Assembly (NCBI GenBank): GCA_026002975.1
Contig: BPGJ01000003.1
Coordinates: 144,552-208,551 of the forward strand
DNA from: Acidimicrobiia bacterium
GTDB taxonomy: Bacteria > Actinomycetota > Acidimicrobiia > Spongiisociales > ZC4RG35
Direction of reading: 5' to 3'
DNA length: 64,000 bases
Of this stretch, positions 55,203 through 64,000 are shown one piece after another (position 1 is the stretch's first letter; each line of letters begins with the position of its first letter). The notes beneath the pieces were generated by a model, which saw only the letters and a list, made by a program, of their open reading frames with translations, was not told the DNA's origin and did no database searches. Both the position numbers and the translations under genes were made by a program.

Positions 55203-56135
55203 ACGAGCGGGAATCGGAAAGCTCTGGCCGCCTCGATTCGCCAACGCCTGCTCAACCTGGCCCACAAACGCGGCGAGGACTTCCAACTCGTACTCATCCA
55301 CTACGCCGTGGAGCGGTTTCTCTACCGGCTCCGCTCGCCTTACGCCGAGCGCTTCGTTCTCAAGGGCGCAATGCTGTTCTCCGCTTGGGACGAGGTGCCA
55401 CGACAGCCCACTCGGGACCTCGATCTCCTCGGCTTCGGCGACGACGCAGTGGCGTCTGTGGAGAAAGTGGTAGCGGAGATCGTGCAGGTTGACGCCGAGC
55501 AAGCGGCCTCGAGTTCGACGAAAGCTCCATCCGAGGAGACGAGATCCGAGAGGACCAAGAGTATGGAGGGGTGCGGGTTCGGCTCCGCGCCACTCTGGCC
55601 GGTGCCCGCATCCCTCTGCAGATCGACATCGCATTCGGAGACGTCGTAAGCCCCGAACCTCAGACCGTCGAGTATCCATCCCTGCTCCACCTCGCCGCCC
55701 CCCGGCTGCGCGCCTACCCCCCCCAAACTTGTGGTGGCCGAGAAGTTCCAGGCCCTCGTGGTCCTCGGGATGGCCAACACCCGAATGAAGGACTTCTACG
55801 ACCTCTGGATCTTGGCCGAGCGGATGCGCTTCGACGGCCCCCCACTCAGACAAGCCATCGAGGCCACGTTTCGACGTCGCGGGACCCCGGTCTCGTCCGA
55901 CGCGCCGGTCGCCCTGACAGCCGAGTTCCACGACGACGCCTCCAAGCAGCAGCAATGGGAAGCCTTTCTCACCAGGACCGGTCTGCACGCGCCCGCGCTG
56001 CCGGCGGTCGTCGAACGCCTCCGCACCTTCCTGCTCCCTCCCGCCGGGTCGATCGCCGAGAGTGAGGCCTTCAACGAGACTTGGTCTCCCCCAGGCCCAT
56101 GGCGATCTCGGCCAGAAACCTCTCCTAGAGACTGA
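55199..56135 (+). pseudogene. abiEii: AbiEii nucleotidyltransferase toxin, interrupted by three indels
   Basis: All parts of an AbiEii toxin are here but in different frames. GTG at 55199 (VNER) shifts near 55208-55211 to SIRQRLLNLAHKRGEDF and FVLKGAMLF...TRDLDLLGFGD, the catalytic GS-variant and DLD motif. Near 55500 the frame changes again to EYGGVRVRLRATLAGARIP and IDIAFGDVV. At an eight-C run (55717-55724) it returns to VVAEKFQALVVLGMANTRMK and DFYDLWILAERM. A seven-C run would repair the last break. It is either a decayed toxin or a victim of assembly error. The antitoxin upstream is intact. Confidence 0.8.
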
Positions 56136-56228
56136 GCGAGGGTCGATCGAGGAGTCGGCACGGCCCTTCAGCGGCCATTGCGCGATCGGCTCGCGATGGA
56201 GGCCTGCCGCGGGCGCAGGGGGGTCCCG

Positions 56229-57230
56229 TTAGCCCGAGACCTGCCAGGTGCCGTGGGACTTGATCAGCTTGTCCAGATCGCCGGGACCGAAACGCGACTG
56301 GGCCTCCAGGAGCTGCCGGTTAATCTGCTCCTCGTAGGTGGGTCGGATCACCTTCCGGAAGATCCCCAGAGGGGTGGGGCCGAACGGCCCGTGGGACAGT
56401 CGGCTCAACGCGAAGGCGATCGTCGGATCCTCCCGGGTTGGGTCGTGAACCAGGATCTCCTTGGGGTCGACCGAGGAGGTCTCCACCACCTCGCAGCGCC
56501 CGTCGCGGAACACCACCGCCTTGGCGCCTCCGTCGAACACGATCGGCTCACCCTCCCTCAGATCGATCCGATTGTGGAGCCTCTCCTCCTTGCCGGTGAT
56601 CTGGATGAACGCCTTGTCGTTGAAGACGTTGCAGTTCTGGTAGATCTCGATGAAGGCCGCCCCTCTGTGCCGGTAGGCCGCCTCCAGCATCTGCTGGGTG
56701 TGGGTGCGGTCCATGTCAACCGTGCGGGCCACGAAGGTGGCCTCCGACCCCAGCGCCAGGCTGATGGGGTTGAAGGGATAGTCGATCGAGCCGAAGGGAG
56801 TCGACTTGGTGCGTTTACCCAGCTCGGAGGTGGGGGAGTACTGGCCTTTGGTCAGCCCGTAGATCTGGTTGTTGAACAGCAGGATCTTGATGTTGAAGTT
56901 GCGTCGGAGGGCGTGGATCAGATGGTTCCCGCCGATCGACAAAGCGTCCCCGTCGCCGGTCACCACCCACACCGACAGGTCGGGGCGGGAGGCGGCCAGG
57001 CCGGAGGCGATCGCCGGAGCCCGGCCGTGGATGGTGTGCATCCCGTAGGTGTTCATGTAGTACGGGAAACGGGACGAGCATCCGATCCCCGAGATGAAGA
57101 CGATCTTCTCCTTGGGTAGTCCCATCTCGGCCATGAAGGTCTGCACCGAAGCGAGGATGGTGTAGTCACCGCAGCCGGGGCACCACCGGACTTCCTGGTC
57201 GGTCTGGAAGTCCGCCCGTGTGTAGGTCAT
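56229..57230 (-). CDS. korB: 2-oxoacid:ferredoxin oxidoreductase beta subunit
   Basis: Thiamin-diphosphate subunit of a KorAB-type enzyme, probably making succinyl-CoA from 2-oxoglutarate and reducing ferredoxin. WCPGCGDYTIL and CSSRFPYYMNTYGMH supply cluster cysteines, and GDGDALSIGGNHLIHALRRN with LLFNNQIYGLTKGQ is the thiamin site. The 333-residue length is normal. It overlaps korA by four bases. Confidence 0.92.
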   Translation of the reverse strand: MTYTRADFQTDQEVRWCPGCGDYTILASVQTFMAEMGLPKEKIVFISGIGCSSRFPYYMNTYGMHTIHGRAPAIASGLAASRPDLSVWVVTGDGDALSIGGNHLIHALRRNFNIKILLFNNQIYGLTKGQYSPTSELGKRTKSTPFGSIDYPFNPISLALGSEATFVARTVDMDRTHTQQMLEAAYRHRGAAFIEIYQNCNVFNDKAFIQITGKEERLHNRIDLREGEPIVFDGGAKAVVFRDGRCEVVETSSVDPKEILVHDPTREDPTIAFALSRLSHGPFGPTPLGIFRKVIRPTYEEQINRQLLEAQSRFGPGDLDKLIKSHGTWQVSG

Positions 57231-59098
57231 CGAGCCTCCTTGAGGATCTCCCTGATCTTCTCCTCGACCTCCGCCACCCTGAAGGGCTGTCCGGTCACCT
57301 TGTTGAGGCCGTCACATCTCTTGAGGAACTCGGCCTGGATCAGCCAGCGGAGCTGACCGGTGTTCAGCTCCGGGATCAGCACCCTCGGATACCGTTCGAG
57401 CAGGTCCTCGAGGTTGGCGGGGAACGGGTTCAGATGCCGCAGGTGGGCGGTGGCCACCTTCTCCCCGTCGCTGCGTACCCGCCGAACCGCAGCCCGGATC
57501 GAACCCAGGGTAGAGCCCCAGCCGAGGACCAGCAGCTCGGCGTCTTCGTCGCCCTCGACCTCCACCGGCGGTATGTCGTTGGCGATGTTGCGGATCTTCC
57601 AGGCCCGGGTGTCGACCATCAGCTGATGGTTCGCCGGGTCGTATGAGACGTTGCCGGTCACCGCCTCCTTCTCCAGCCCTCCGATCCGGTGTTCCAACCC
57701 CGGGGTTCCGGGGACCGCCCAGGGTCGGGCGAAGGTGTGCAGATCCCTCAGGTAGGGGAGGAAGCGACCATCGGGGCTGTTGGGTTTCGACGCGAAGGGA
57801 ACCGAGATGTCGGGCAGTTCCTCCACCTTGGGGAGCCGCCACGGTTCGGAGCCGTTGGCGATGTAGTTGTCGGACAGCAGCAGCACCGGCGTCATGTATC
57901 TGAGGGCGATCCGGGCGGCTTCGATCGCCATGCCGAAGGCATCGGAGGGCGACGCCACCGCCAACACCGGGAGGGGAGCTTCCCCGTGCCGGCCGAACAT
58001 GGCGAACAGCAGGTCGGCCTGCTCGGTCTTGGTCGGCATTCCCGTGGACGGTCCGGCCCGTTGGACATCCACCACCACCAAGGGCAGTTCGGTCATCACG
58101 GCCAGGGAGATGGCCTCGCTCTTGAGGGCCAGACCGGGACCCGAGGTGCCGGTGACCGCCAGGCTGCCTCCGAAGGCGGCTCCGATCGCGGCTCCCACCG
58201 CGGCGATCTCGTCTTCGGCCTGGAAGGTCCGGACGCCGAAGTTCTTGTGACGGGAGAGCTCGTGGAGGATGTCGGACGCCGGCGTGATCGGGTAGCTCCC
58301 GTAGAAAAGGGGCAGCTTGGCGCACTGCGCCGCGGCGATCAGCCCCCAGGCGAGGGCGGTGTTGCCGGTCACGTTGGTGTAGGTGCCGGGCGGGAGGGTG
58401 GCCGGCGGCACCACGTAGGTCACCTTTATGGCTTCTGTGGCCTGCCCGTAGGTGAACCCGGCCCGGAAGGCCCGGATGTTGGCTTCCTTTATCTCGGGTT
58501 TGTCGGCGAACCGTTTCTCTACCCATTCGATCACCGGGGCTTCCGGACGGTGGAACAGCCAGGCCAGCAATCCGAGGGCGAAGAAGTTCTTGGATCGGAG
58601 GACGTCCCTTCCGCTCACCCCGGTGTCTTTCACCGCCTCCTTGGTGAGGCGCTCCATCGGCACCCGGATCACCCGATAGCCCTGAAGGGACCCGTCTTCG
58701 AGCGGGTTGGAGTCGTATCCGGCCTTGGCGAGGTTGCGTTCGTCGAAGGCGTCTTCGTTGACTATCAGCGTGCCGCCCGGTCGTAGGTCGCCGATGTTGG
58801 CCCTGAGGGCCGCCGGGTTCATCGCCACCAGGCAGTCGGGTTCGTCCCCGGCGGTCAGGATGTCGAAGTCGGCTATCTGCACCTGGAAGGAGCTGACGCC
58901 GGGGAGGGTTCCGGCGGGCGCCCGGATCTCGGCCGGGAAGTTGGGGAGGGTGGCGAGATCGTTTCCGAACAGGGCCGAAGCGTCGGTGAAGCGGGCACCG
59001 GCTAGCTGCATACCGTCACCCGAGTCGCCCGCCAGTCGGATCACGACCTTGTCGATTTCTCGGGTGGGGGATTCGATGGTGGCTGTTTCGTCGGACAT
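57227..59098 (-). CDS. korA: 2-oxoacid:ferredoxin oxidoreductase alpha subunit (gamma-alpha fusion)
   Basis: A 623-residue fused subunit: the gamma domain first (IRLAGDSGDGMQLAG, then NFPAEIRAPAGTLPGVSSFQ), then the alpha domain (YPITPASDILHEL, QAEDEIAAVGAAIGAAFGG, TGTSGPGLALKSEA) and a C-terminal part. There is no ferredoxin domain in either subunit, as in actinobacterial KorAB. The ATG at 59098 follows GAGGTGAGG. This suggests a 2-oxoglutarate:ferredoxin step in the citric acid cycle. Confidence 0.92.
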   Translation of the reverse strand: MSDETATIESPTREIDKVVIRLAGDSGDGMQLAGARFTDASALFGNDLATLPNFPAEIRAPAGTLPGVSSFQVQIADFDILTAGDEPDCLVAMNPAALRANIGDLRPGGTLIVNEDAFDERNLAKAGYDSNPLEDGSLQGYRVIRVPMERLTKEAVKDTGVSGRDVLRSKNFFALGLLAWLFHRPEAPVIEWVEKRFADKPEIKEANIRAFRAGFTYGQATEAIKVTYVVPPATLPPGTYTNVTGNTALAWGLIAAAQCAKLPLFYGSYPITPASDILHELSRHKNFGVRTFQAEDEIAAVGAAIGAAFGGSLAVTGTSGPGLALKSEAISLAVMTELPLVVVDVQRAGPSTGMPTKTEQADLLFAMFGRHGEAPLPVLAVASPSDAFGMAIEAARIALRYMTPVLLLSDNYIANGSEPWRLPKVEELPDISVPFASKPNSPDGRFLPYLRDLHTFARPWAVPGTPGLEHRIGGLEKEAVTGNVSYDPANHQLMVDTRAWKIRNIANDIPPVEVEGDEDAELLVLGWGSTLGSIRAAVRRVRSDGEKVATAHLRHLNPFPANLEDLLERYPRVLIPELNTGQLRWLIQAEFLKRCDGLNKVTGQPFRVAEVEEKIREILKEAR

Positions 59099-59150
59099 CC
59101 TCACCTCGGAGGGAACTCGTAGGGGTGGACCGTCAAGCCGAAGAGCCAGT

Positions 59151-60524
59151 CTATACCCCTCCCCGGGGCGTCCAATCGGCAATCACCCGGGCCTCGGCCA
59201 GCGTCGCCGCCACCTCCAGGAGCCGGTGTTCGGCCCACCAGGGTGCGATGAGCTGGAGCGACGGAGGTGGGGTCTCTCCCGGCAGGGGCGAAGCCAGGGC
59301 GGGGCAGCCGGCCACGTTGACCAGGGACGTGAACTGGCTCAACACCTCTCTGTGATGCATCTCGCCCTGCAAGGTGGCGACCGTCTCCCGGCCGATCGGT
59401 TTGCGGGTGGTTCCGGTGGTCGGGGTCATCAGCAGGTCGACCGTCTCGAAGGCTCGTTCGAAGCGGCGGCGGACCGTCTCCTGCCACTCCCTGGCCTCCA
59501 GGTACGTGTCGAGATCCACGCCGACTGCCCGCTCGAGCCTTCTCCGCACGTCCTCCCCGTAGGGGCGACCCTCGGCCAGCCAGCGTCGATGCACCCGGGC
59601 GGCTTCCCCACCGACGAGCTCGGCCACCCGGTCGGGGCGGAACGCCAAGCCCAAGTCGAGGGTGTCGACTTCGGCGCCGAGCGAGGTGATCGCCGCGGCC
59701 GCACGGGAGAAACCCTCCGCCACTTCATCGGTCGTGGCAGCTCCATCGACCCAGTCCGACGGGACACCGATTCGGAGGCCTCTCAGATCCTCCCTGGCCC
59801 GTCCCGGTGTCACCACCGGACGAGATCTCGACCAGGGGTCGGCGGTGTCCCATCCGGCCATCGCCAGATACCCGGCGGCGAGATCCGCCACCGACCCGGC
59901 GATGGGCCCCACCGTGTCCAGGGAAGGAGCCAGCGGAAACACACCCCGAAGCGACACCCTTCCATGGGTCGGTTTCAGGCCGAACACTCCGCACAACGCA
60001 GCGGGCACCCGTATCGACCCGCCTGTGTCGGTCCCCACCGCCAAAGGAACTTGACCGGCGGCGACGGCTGCTGCCGAACCTCCTGACGAGCCACCGGCCG
60101 AGAGCTCGGGATCGTGGGGATTCCTCACCGGTCCGAACCACGGGTTCTCGGAGGTGAATCCGTAGGCGAACTCGTGGAGGCCCACCCGCCCGATCACCAC
60201 CGCGCCGGCCCTCTCCAACCGTTCCACTACTTCGGCCGAGCGGACCGCTTCGAACCGGTAGAAGGCCGAACCGCAGGTGGTGATCTCCCCGGCTCGGTCG
60301 ATCAGGTCCTTCAGCGCGACCGGCACACCCGCCAGGGGACCCGGATCCTCACGCCGGCCCACCCGCCGGTCCACCTCCTCCGCCGACCGGATGGCCCCGT
60401 CGGGGTCGATCGCCGTCCAGATGTTGAAGCGGTCGTTCTCGGCTCTCTCCAGGGCTTCGGCGACCACGTCCCTGGCGGAACGTTCCCCCCTTTTCACCGC
60501 CGAGGCGATCTCGACCGTGTTCAC
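59151..60524 (-). CDS. Amidase, GatA-like
   Basis: A 457-residue amidase-signature enzyme with the Ser-cisSer-Lys triad: the lysine in VALKDLIDRAG, serines in SAGGSSGGSAAAVAAG and GTDTGGSIRVPA. The C-terminus is shorter than that of true GatA and no gatB or gatC is nearby, so a general amide hydrolase is more likely. The GTG at 60524 overlaps the DUF3048 gene end by four bases. Confidence 0.8.
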   Translation of the reverse strand: MNTVEIASAVKRGERSARDVVAEALERAENDRFNIWTAIDPDGAIRSAEEVDRRVGRREDPGPLAGVPVALKDLIDRAGEITTCGSAFYRFEAVRSAEVVERLERAGAVVIGRVGLHEFAYGFTSENPWFGPVRNPHDPELSAGGSSGGSAAAVAAGQVPLAVGTDTGGSIRVPAALCGVFGLKPTHGRVSLRGVFPLAPSLDTVGPIAGSVADLAAGYLAMAGWDTADPWSRSRPVVTPGRAREDLRGLRIGVPSDWVDGAATTDEVAEGFSRAAAAITSLGAEVDTLDLGLAFRPDRVAELVGGEAARVHRRWLAEGRPYGEDVRRRLERAVGVDLDTYLEAREWQETVRRRFERAFETVDLLMTPTTGTTRKPIGRETVATLQGEMHHREVLSQFTSLVNVAGCPALASPLPGETPPPSLQLIAPWWAEHRLLEVAATLAEARVIADWTPRGGV

Positions 60525-61562
60525 CAGGACGGGGTGGAGCCTTCGGGGATGAAGGCCAGCCAGGCCTTCCCGGGTGGGACCCCGACCGGTCCTTCCCCGG
60601 TGGTCAGCACGAAGGGGTCGTCGGGTCCGGGGCGGCTCCACTCGGCCTCGACCACCCGCCCATCCGCGAAGATCCAGGCCCGGCCCTCACCCACGGTCTC
60701 TACCGCCCGGGCGGGGCCACCGCCCGGAGGCGGCTGGGCCAGGTAGGTGGGGGAAGCGACCACCACCAGGACGTCCACCGCGATCTGCGAGACGTTGCCG
60801 TCGTCGTCGATCCATTCGTGGACCGCTCCGTTGGTCTCCCTCAGATACTGTCGACCGTCCCAGGTCCATTCGGCCACCAGGCTCCCGGTGAACTCCATCC
60901 TGATCGTTTCGGCGGGCGCCGCGTCGGCGGGTAGATCACCGTGCTGCCAGGGCGGCTGGGGTGGGAGGTCGGGGTAGCCTCGCTGGTCGGCGAGGGCACG
61001 GATCTCGATCGTGTTCCCGTACAGGTTGTGGGGTGCCGACCGGTCTCGGGAACGGAACGTGTAGGGAGACCCCACCTCGCCGATCAGTTCGGCGCCGTTG
61101 GACTGGTTGCGTTGCCTCACCCAGGACTGACCACCGGAGATGACGAGGGGGGCGTCGAACAGTCGGGCGATCTGCCAGTCGGTGGGCCGAACCGAGCGAA
61201 TCGGCCCGACCTTCACCGAGTCGCCGGTGTGGAACACGGCGACGAAACGCGTCACCCCTTCCACGGAGAGTTCGATCATCAGGTCGGCGTGGGGGATACC
61301 CGACTGGGGTCGGGCTTCGGGGAAGTTGTCGATCTTCACCGCCAGAGCTCTCCGGTCGGTGGGCGCCTCGGTCGGAAGCCCGGTCAGGGGAGCGACCGGG
61401 CCGAGGTCGGCGGTGGTGGTGGGTGTCGTCGTCGTGGTGGTGCTGCTGGTCGTAGAGGTGGAGGCCGCCGTGGTGGGAGGGGTAGAGGTGGTCACGGCAG
61501 TCGCCCCGCCCGCAGCCGACGACCGCGAGCGCGACCAAGAGAACGCGTAGACGAGGAAACAC
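60521..61562 (-). CDS. DUF3048 lipoprotein, apparent frameshift between signal and mature part
   Basis: The DUF3048 domain (YerB-like) is complete: LTGLPTEAPTDRRALAVKID, PQSGIPHADLMIEL, VKVGPIRSVRPTDWQIA and SAPHNLYGNTIEIRAL. In frame it starts only at a GTG at 61495. Directly upstream, one frame over, lies a full lipoprotein signal (MFPRLRVLLVALAVVGCGRG from the GTG at 61562). Removing one G from the GGGG run at 61504-61507 (minus strand) fuses the two through a Thr-rich linker. I read this as a single lipoprotein with an indel, probably an assembly error. The function is unknown. Confidence 0.7.
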
Positions 61563-61590
61563 GATGGGATCAGATGCTAGACGGTTCGGA

Positions 61591-61989
61591 TCAAACCGAC
61601 GCGCCTCCCCGCACCGGCAGGTGGGGTGCCGCCTCGTCGGGTTCGTCGAACGCGAAGGCCAGCTCCACCACGCCCGGTGTTGCCCGGAGGACGTACAAGG
61701 CGTCGATGTTGATCCCAGCGTCGGCCAGGCTCCTGGCCACCCGGGCGAGTTCGCCCGGCCGGTTGGGGAGCTCGCTGGTCAGGATCCGATGCTCGTCGAA
61801 GTCCAGACCGGCGTCGTCCAGCGCCCGTCGGGCCGCTTCCGCGTCGTCCACGATGAGCCTGGCGAGGCCATCCCCATCGAGTCCCCAAGCGGCGAGGGCT
61901 TCGATGTTGACCCCGGCGTCGGCCAGCACCTCTGCGACCCGGGCGAATGAACCGGGTCGGTTGTCGAGCCGCACCACGAACTCGGTCAT
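61591..61989 (-). CDS. Tandem ACT-domain protein
   Basis: A 132-residue protein made of two ACT domains: FVVRLDNRPGSFARVAEVLA with DAGVNIEALAAWG, and SELPNRPGELARVARSLA with DAGINIDALYVLR. ACT domains bind small ligands, mostly amino acids. No enzyme is attached, so it is a free-standing regulator. The ATG at 61989 is the family start. Confidence 0.85.
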   Translation of the reverse strand: MTEFVVRLDNRPGSFARVAEVLADAGVNIEALAAWGLDGDGLARLIVDDAEAARRALDDAGLDFDEHRILTSELPNRPGELARVARSLADAGINIDALYVLRATPGVVELAFAFDEPDEAAPHLPVRGGASV

Positions 61990-61999
61990 GCCTGCAACG

Positions 62000-63229
62000 T
62001 TACGCCGATGTGGCGGCCGATGCGGCGACGATCGCACGCCGCATCGGCAGGGAGATCGAGAATCCGGTGGCTCCGTCGCTGCGGTCATAGGTGAGTCGGG
62101 TTCCCAGACAGTCGGCCAGGGCGTGGGCGACGGCCAGTCCGAGACCCAGGGTTCCTGTGGTGGCGGGCCGGATCTCCCCGATGCTGGGCAGCTCGAAACC
62201 GTCGGGTAGGCCATCGCCGTGATCTACGACCTTCAGCAGGTAGGCATCGGCTTCGGCCCGTCCCACGATCCGCACCGGCGGGCCGCCGTGTTCCACCGCG
62301 TTCCATACCAGATCTGCCAGAAGGTGACGGAGCCGGCCCTCGTCGGTGTCGACTTCGACCGGGTCGACGTCGACTTCGATCGACACCCCCCACTGACAGT
62401 ACGGAGCCACGACCCGCTCGACCGCCGACGTCAGGTCGACAGGCTTGGGCCTGGCTTCCAACCGTCCTCCCCGAAGGCGCGAAGCCACCAGGAGGTCGTC
62501 CAACATGAGTGACATGCGATGGGCTTCCCGGGCAACCGTCTGCCCGGCCTCGTCGTCCGCCTGGGCGGCGAAACCGTAGATGGCGGTGAGAGGGGTCCTG
62601 AGCTGATGGGCGGTGCCCGCCAGCAGATCCTCGGTGAAACGGGCCTGTGCTTCCTTCATCGCCAGCCGTTCTTCCAGCAGCTTGGTCTGGAGACGCCTAC
62701 GGACCGCTCTCCGGTGGATCCAGACCGCTGCCCCGGGAACGATGAGAGCCACCGCGAAAGACGCCGTTCGGGCGAGGAGGCCGGCCTGCCGGGCTTCCGC
62801 TTCGACTTGCGCTCTGATCGTCGCCTCTTCGGCTGCCATGGCACCTTCGATGGCGTGTAACTCGGGAACGACGTCGTCGGAGACCAGCCTCCCGGCTCCT
62901 TCCAGCTCTCCGTCGGAGATCATCGCCTCGATCCGATCCAGGCCTGTTCGCAGGTCGGTGGTGGGGACACCGGCTGCCTCCAGCCGGGCCAGGGAATCAC
63001 GAGCAGCGTCCAGAGCCGCCTGGACGCTGGGATGGTCCTGCTGGAGGGCGGCCGCCAAGGCGACCGCCAGATCCGCCTGGATGATGCGAGTCTCGGCCCT
63101 GGCTCGGGCCAGGTCGGCGACTGCCATGGCGTCGGCGGCCACCCTTTCGGTTTGGTCGTTTCCGGCGAAGACCAGAGCAGCGAGCGCGGCCACCAGGAGG
63201 AGCAGGTACGGGATGGGACCTCTGGTCAT
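62000..63229 (-). CDS. Sensor histidine kinase
   Basis: A 409-residue membrane kinase: an N-terminal helix (about 7-23), an extracellular helical sensor (about 25-150), a second membrane helix (about 152-170), then the phospho-acceptor H-box TAHQLRTPLTAIYGFA and an ATPase domain with N-box LVWNAVEHGG, DHGDGLPDGF and LGLGLAVAHALA. No response regulator is adjacent, so it is an orphan in this window. The ligand is unknown. Confidence 0.85.
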   Translation of the reverse strand: MTRGPIPYLLLLVAALAALVFAGNDQTERVAADAMAVADLARARAETRIIQADLAVALAAALQQDHPSVQAALDAARDSLARLEAAGVPTTDLRTGLDRIEAMISDGELEGAGRLVSDDVVPELHAIEGAMAAEEATIRAQVEAEARQAGLLARTASFAVALIVPGAAVWIHRRAVRRRLQTKLLEERLAMKEAQARFTEDLLAGTAHQLRTPLTAIYGFAAQADDEAGQTVAREAHRMSLMLDDLLVASRLRGGRLEARPKPVDLTSAVERVVAPYCQWGVSIEVDVDPVEVDTDEGRLRHLLADLVWNAVEHGGPPVRIVGRAEADAYLLKVVDHGDGLPDGFELPSIGEIRPATTGTLGLGLAVAHALADCLGTRLTYDRSDGATGFSISLPMRRAIVAASAATSA

Positions 63230-63298
63230 GGGTCAGGTATCGGGAGCCATTAGGCCGATCTCAAGTCCTAGGCGGGTCCGGACGATGGATACAGGAAG

Positions 63299-64000
63299 AT
63301 GCGAAGGGTGGCGGGCCTCGGGCTGGTCGTGCTGTGGATCGGGGTGGTCGGCTGGGTGAGTTCGGGCGCCTCGGCGCAGATCCCGGAGGTCCCTATCGAC
63401 CTGGTCGAAGACGTCTCGACCACCCTCGCGCAGGTGTCCACCACCCTGGCGGAGGCGGTCGAGTCGGTGGTCGGACAGCTTTCGACAACCACGTCGACTT
63501 CGACCAACACGACATCTAGTCCGACTACCTCGTCGACCTCGACCACCACCTCGTCGACCTCGACCACCACCTCGTCGAGTTCGACTACGACGACGTCGAG
63601 TTCGGTCACCACCGCGTCCACGTCGTCCATTACCACCTCTACCGCCGTGTCGGCCTCCGGGACCACCTACCCGACCGGCACCACCACGACCGCGTCGGCC
63701 CCTCCCTCGACCAGTGCCAACGCCGGGACGCCGATCGACCCCACCACCACGAGCCGACCTGGCGGTGCGGGTGCCCCGCCCGATCCGGGACAGGCCACCC
63801 GTACGGGACAGGCCTCCTTCGGGTTCGGTGAGGGATGGCCCCAGACCCGACCGGGCGGCGTGGAAGGGCTGGCGGGCTGGTTGAAGATCCCGGATCGTCT
63901 CTGGGCCCGGGTGGTGGTCTCCCCGCTGGCGCTGGCCGAGGTGATCTGGAGAGCCATCGTGTCGGCTGGGTCGGGTCTGGTGGCGCCGGCCTCGCTCCTC
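63299..64000 (+). CDS. Ser/Thr-rich secreted protein, 3'-truncated by window edge
   Basis: Starting at the ATG 63299 after AGGAAG, the frame is open to the window end (234 codons). A signal peptide ends at SSGASA, a good signal-peptidase I site. Residues about 60-150 are almost all Thr and Ser, a low-complexity linker built partly from a 21-base tandem repeat. Beyond it the sequence becomes more ordered (FGFGEGWPQTRPGG, then a hydrophobic VVVSPLALAEVIWRAIV). It lies divergent from the histidine kinase. The function is unknown. Confidence 0.7.
   Translation, partial: MRRVAGLGLVVLWIGVVGWVSSGASAQIPEVPIDLVEDVSTTLAQVSTTLAEAVESVVGQLSTTTSTSTNTTSSPTTSSTSTTTSSTSTTTSSSSTTTTSSSVTTASTSSITTSTAVSASGTTYPTGTTTTASAPPSTSANAGTPIDPTTTSRPGGAGAPPDPGQATRTGQASFGFGEGWPQTRPGGVEGLAGWLKIPDRLWARVVVSPLALAEVIWRAIVSAGSGLVAPASLL
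63530..63571 (+). repeat. Tandem 21-base repeat in Ser/Thr linker
   Basis: Two exact copies of a 21-base unit (63530-63550 and 63551-63571) are followed by a degenerate third copy. They encode Thr/Ser stretches inside the secreted protein gene, so repeat-number change would alter linker length in frame. Confidence 0.85.

Noticed and set aside
63530..63590. CRISPR-like array
   Set aside because: The 21-base units are directly adjacent without spacers and lie inside a Thr/Ser coding stretch.

Overview
The window is GC-rich, densely packed bacterial chromosome. A WhiB regulator, a galU-moeA-moaC-SepX-like locus, DUF3107, an Mca/MshB-type deacetylase (suggesting mycothiol), Ku, and many GTG starts with GTGA/ATGA stop-start overlaps point to Actinomycetota. 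The absence of a close match to well-known genera, together with Kor-type oxidoreductase and sulfur genes, suggests a deep lineage such as Acidimicrobiia; this class-level guess is inference.

Bases 1-12.6 kb are housekeeping: galU (cut by the edge), moeA/glp, moaC, a SepX/GLPR-like membrane protein, a translin homologue, tRNA-Ala, a secreted metallopeptidase, DUF192, rsmI, an AbrB-like regulator, tatD, rsmA, ispE, tRNA-Gln, glmU, prs, yjbQ, a LysM protein and DUF3107. From 12.6 to 21.3 kb come a WhiB protein, yqeY, Ku, tRNA-Arg, hom, thrC, rho (with a clear promoter), rpmE, DUF1385, prfA and a tRNA-Gln/tRNA-Glu pair.

From 21.4 to 23.4 kb lies an accessory two-gene module: a PD-(D/E)XK-winged-helix fusion and an AbiEii-like nucleotidyltransferase, preceded by a four-half-site palindromic operator. 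An envelope-stress-like module follows (23.4-25.8 kb): a TM-helix channel-like protein, an ECF sigma factor, a small possible anti-sigma protein and an MscS-like protein. The sigma gene and the first channel gene share a perfectly symmetrical divergent ECF-type promoter. Next are the two subunits of aconitase X, an SDR without its catalytic tyrosine, an orphan MalK-type ATPase, glyA, and a complete ATP synthase operon (30.9-37.8 kb).

From 37.8 to 46.3 kb are SRPBCC, PIG-L deacetylase, methyltransferase, aminotransferase, three secreted proteins, Yip1 and surE. From 46.3 to 54.3 kb is a sulfur-metabolism cluster: MBL-rhodanese, ArsR repressor, DsrE, TusA, a fused 4Fe4S-NrfD subunit, a molybdopterin catalytic subunit, TauE and a small membrane protein. 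Two matching palindromes in the promoter regions of this cluster look like ArsR operators. A second AbiE system follows, with an intact antitoxin and a broken toxin. The window closes with korB-korA, an amidase, a DUF3048 lipoprotein, a tandem-ACT protein, a histidine kinase and a Ser/Thr-rich secreted protein running off the edge.

Seven apparent frameshifts (moeA, molybdoenzyme x2, AbiEii x3, DUF3048) are visible. Six look like single-base insertions, two of them in C or G runs, so assembly error must be excluded before calling any of these genes dead.
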